A stretch of DNA of 6,808 nucleotides. Origin: DATCSE01 sp036568605 (GTDB lineage Bacteria > Pseudomonadota > Gammaproteobacteria > Burkholderiales > Burkholderiaceae_C). Location of the stretch: assembly GCA_036568605.1 (NCBI GenBank), contig DATCSE010000164.1:1-6808 (forward strand). The letters are read 5' to 3'. The notes beneath the pieces were generated by a model. It was not told the DNA's origin. It saw only the letters and a program-made list of their open reading frames with translations, and searched no databases. Made by a program: the position numbers and the translations under genes. Below, piece by piece: positions 6,322-6,808 of this stretch (position 1 is the first letter of the stretch; every line of letters starts with the position of its first letter).

Positions 6322-6808
6322 ATGGAGCGAACAAGGAGAGCCGGGCGGGCGCTGGGCAGCGCGGCCATGGTTGCGTGGCTGGCAGCGTGTGCCACGGTGC
6401 AGGGTCCGCCCGCGTTTGTCCACGGTCCCTACAAGGACGTGACGATCGCGTTCGAGCCGCAGAGCGGCCTGCTCTCGACCGAGGTGGCCGGACGGCGCCA
6501 GCCGGTCATCGAGGTGCTGCGCCCCGGCGCGACGCTCACCTGGGGCTTCGCCAACGGCGAATGCGGCGCTGAGACGCTGAGCGGGCTCGACGCGGCGGCG
6601 GTCGCGGCGGCGAACGTCGCGGCGTTCGACCGCGCCGGAATTCACTACATCGTTTCGACCGGCGGCGAGGCGGGCGTGTTCACCTGCGGCTCGGACGCTG
6701 GCATGGAGGCGTTCATTGCGCGCTATGCGTCGCCGCGACTGGTCGGTTTCGATTTCGACATCGAGGGCAAGCAGACGCCTGAGATGGTCGATGCGCTGGT
6801 CCGGCGGG
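6322..6808 (+). CDS. GH18-like (chitinase-type) lipoprotein, 3' truncated by window end
   Basis: The first 162 codons of a secreted protein whose frame runs off the window. The N-terminus is arginine-rich, then hydrophobic, ending in lipobox LAAC with the Cys at residue 23; the following Ala suggests outer-membrane sorting. The region after about residue 60 resembles the start of a GH18 TIM barrel: a first strand LTWGFANGECG, then IHYIVSTGGEAGVFTCGS (strand 3, the SxGG region), and GFDFDIEG (D144, D146, E148). That last motif is the strand-4 DxxDxDxE signature, with E148 the expected acid catalyst; its first Asp is Val (V141) here. GH18 enzymes cut beta-1,4 GlcNAc linkages (chitinase or endo-beta-N-acetylglucosaminidase) using the substrate N-acetyl group. 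ATG 6322 is chosen for the signal peptide; the ribosome-binding site is poor (GAG, 9 bases upstream). The in-frame Met at residue 16 would lose the charged N-region. The catalytic outcome cannot be judged without the missing C-terminal part. Confidence 0.75.
   Translation, partial: MERTRRAGRALGSAAMVAWLAACATVQGPPAFVHGPYKDVTIAFEPQSGLLSTEVAGRRQPVIEVLRPGATLTWGFANGECGAETLSGLDAAAVAAANVAAFDRAGIHYIVSTGGEAGVFTCGSDAGMEAFIARYASPRLVGFDFDIEGKQTPEMVDALVRR

Noticed and set aside
6367..6369. Alternative start of the GH18-like gene at Met16, after an internal AAGGAG (6333-6338)
   Set aside because: The spacing to AAGGAG is 28 bases, and starting there would remove the charged N-region of the lipoprotein signal peptide.
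6306..6572. + strand 88-residue frame over the GH18 start
   Set aside because: It is the shifted frame of the GH18-like gene, has a Gly/Arg-rich shadow composition and lacks a ribosome-binding site.
5593..6645. - strand 350-residue frame across the receptor end, the terminator and the GH18 start
   Set aside because: It crosses two well-supported + strand genes and an intrinsic terminator and shows no recognisable domain.

Overview
The window is high-GC DNA with tightly packed genes. The combination of a TonB-dependent receptor with a C-terminal Phe, outer-membrane-type lipoproteins and an AmpG-like permease points to a Gram-negative proteobacterium. I lean towards Burkholderiales (Roseateles/Mitsuaria-like) and cannot exclude a Xanthomonadales-type host. 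That placement is inference from protein style, not from a marker gene.

The layout has two transcription units around a regulator. On the left (1-2382, + strand) is an apparent operon: the 3' end of an MFS sugar permease, a GH16-type lipoprotein whose ATG overlaps the permease stop (ATGA), and 7 bases later an integral-membrane NagX/HGSNAT-like (DUF5009/COG4299) protein. In the middle, a GntR/HutC-family regulator with a UTRA sensor domain lies on the - strand (2416-3162), convergent with the operon and divergent from the next gene. A 276-bp, comparatively AT-rich intergenic region (3163-3438) must hold the promoters for the regulator and for the receptor. On the right (+ strand) is a complete 936-residue TonB-dependent receptor of the Xanthomonas/Caulobacter carbohydrate type (3439-6249). 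It is followed by a textbook intrinsic terminator (6276-6307) and, only 14 bases later, the start of a GH18-like lipoprotein cut off by the window end.

Together these read as a carbohydrate-utilisation locus, most likely for a GlcNAc-containing polymer such as chitin, fungal wall glycan or another amino-sugar glycan. Two lipid-anchored glycosidases would cut the polymer, the receptor would import oligosaccharides across the outer membrane, the permease would carry sugar across the inner membrane, NagX would act on an amino sugar at the inner membrane, and the UTRA regulator would sense a phosphorylated sugar. NagX, GH18 and the GntR/UTRA type support the amino-sugar reading; the GH16 partner is the unusual element. 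No cytoplasmic catabolic genes (kinase, deacetylase, deaminase) are visible here.

There is no tRNA, rRNA, CRISPR array, insertion sequence or phage gene that I can support.
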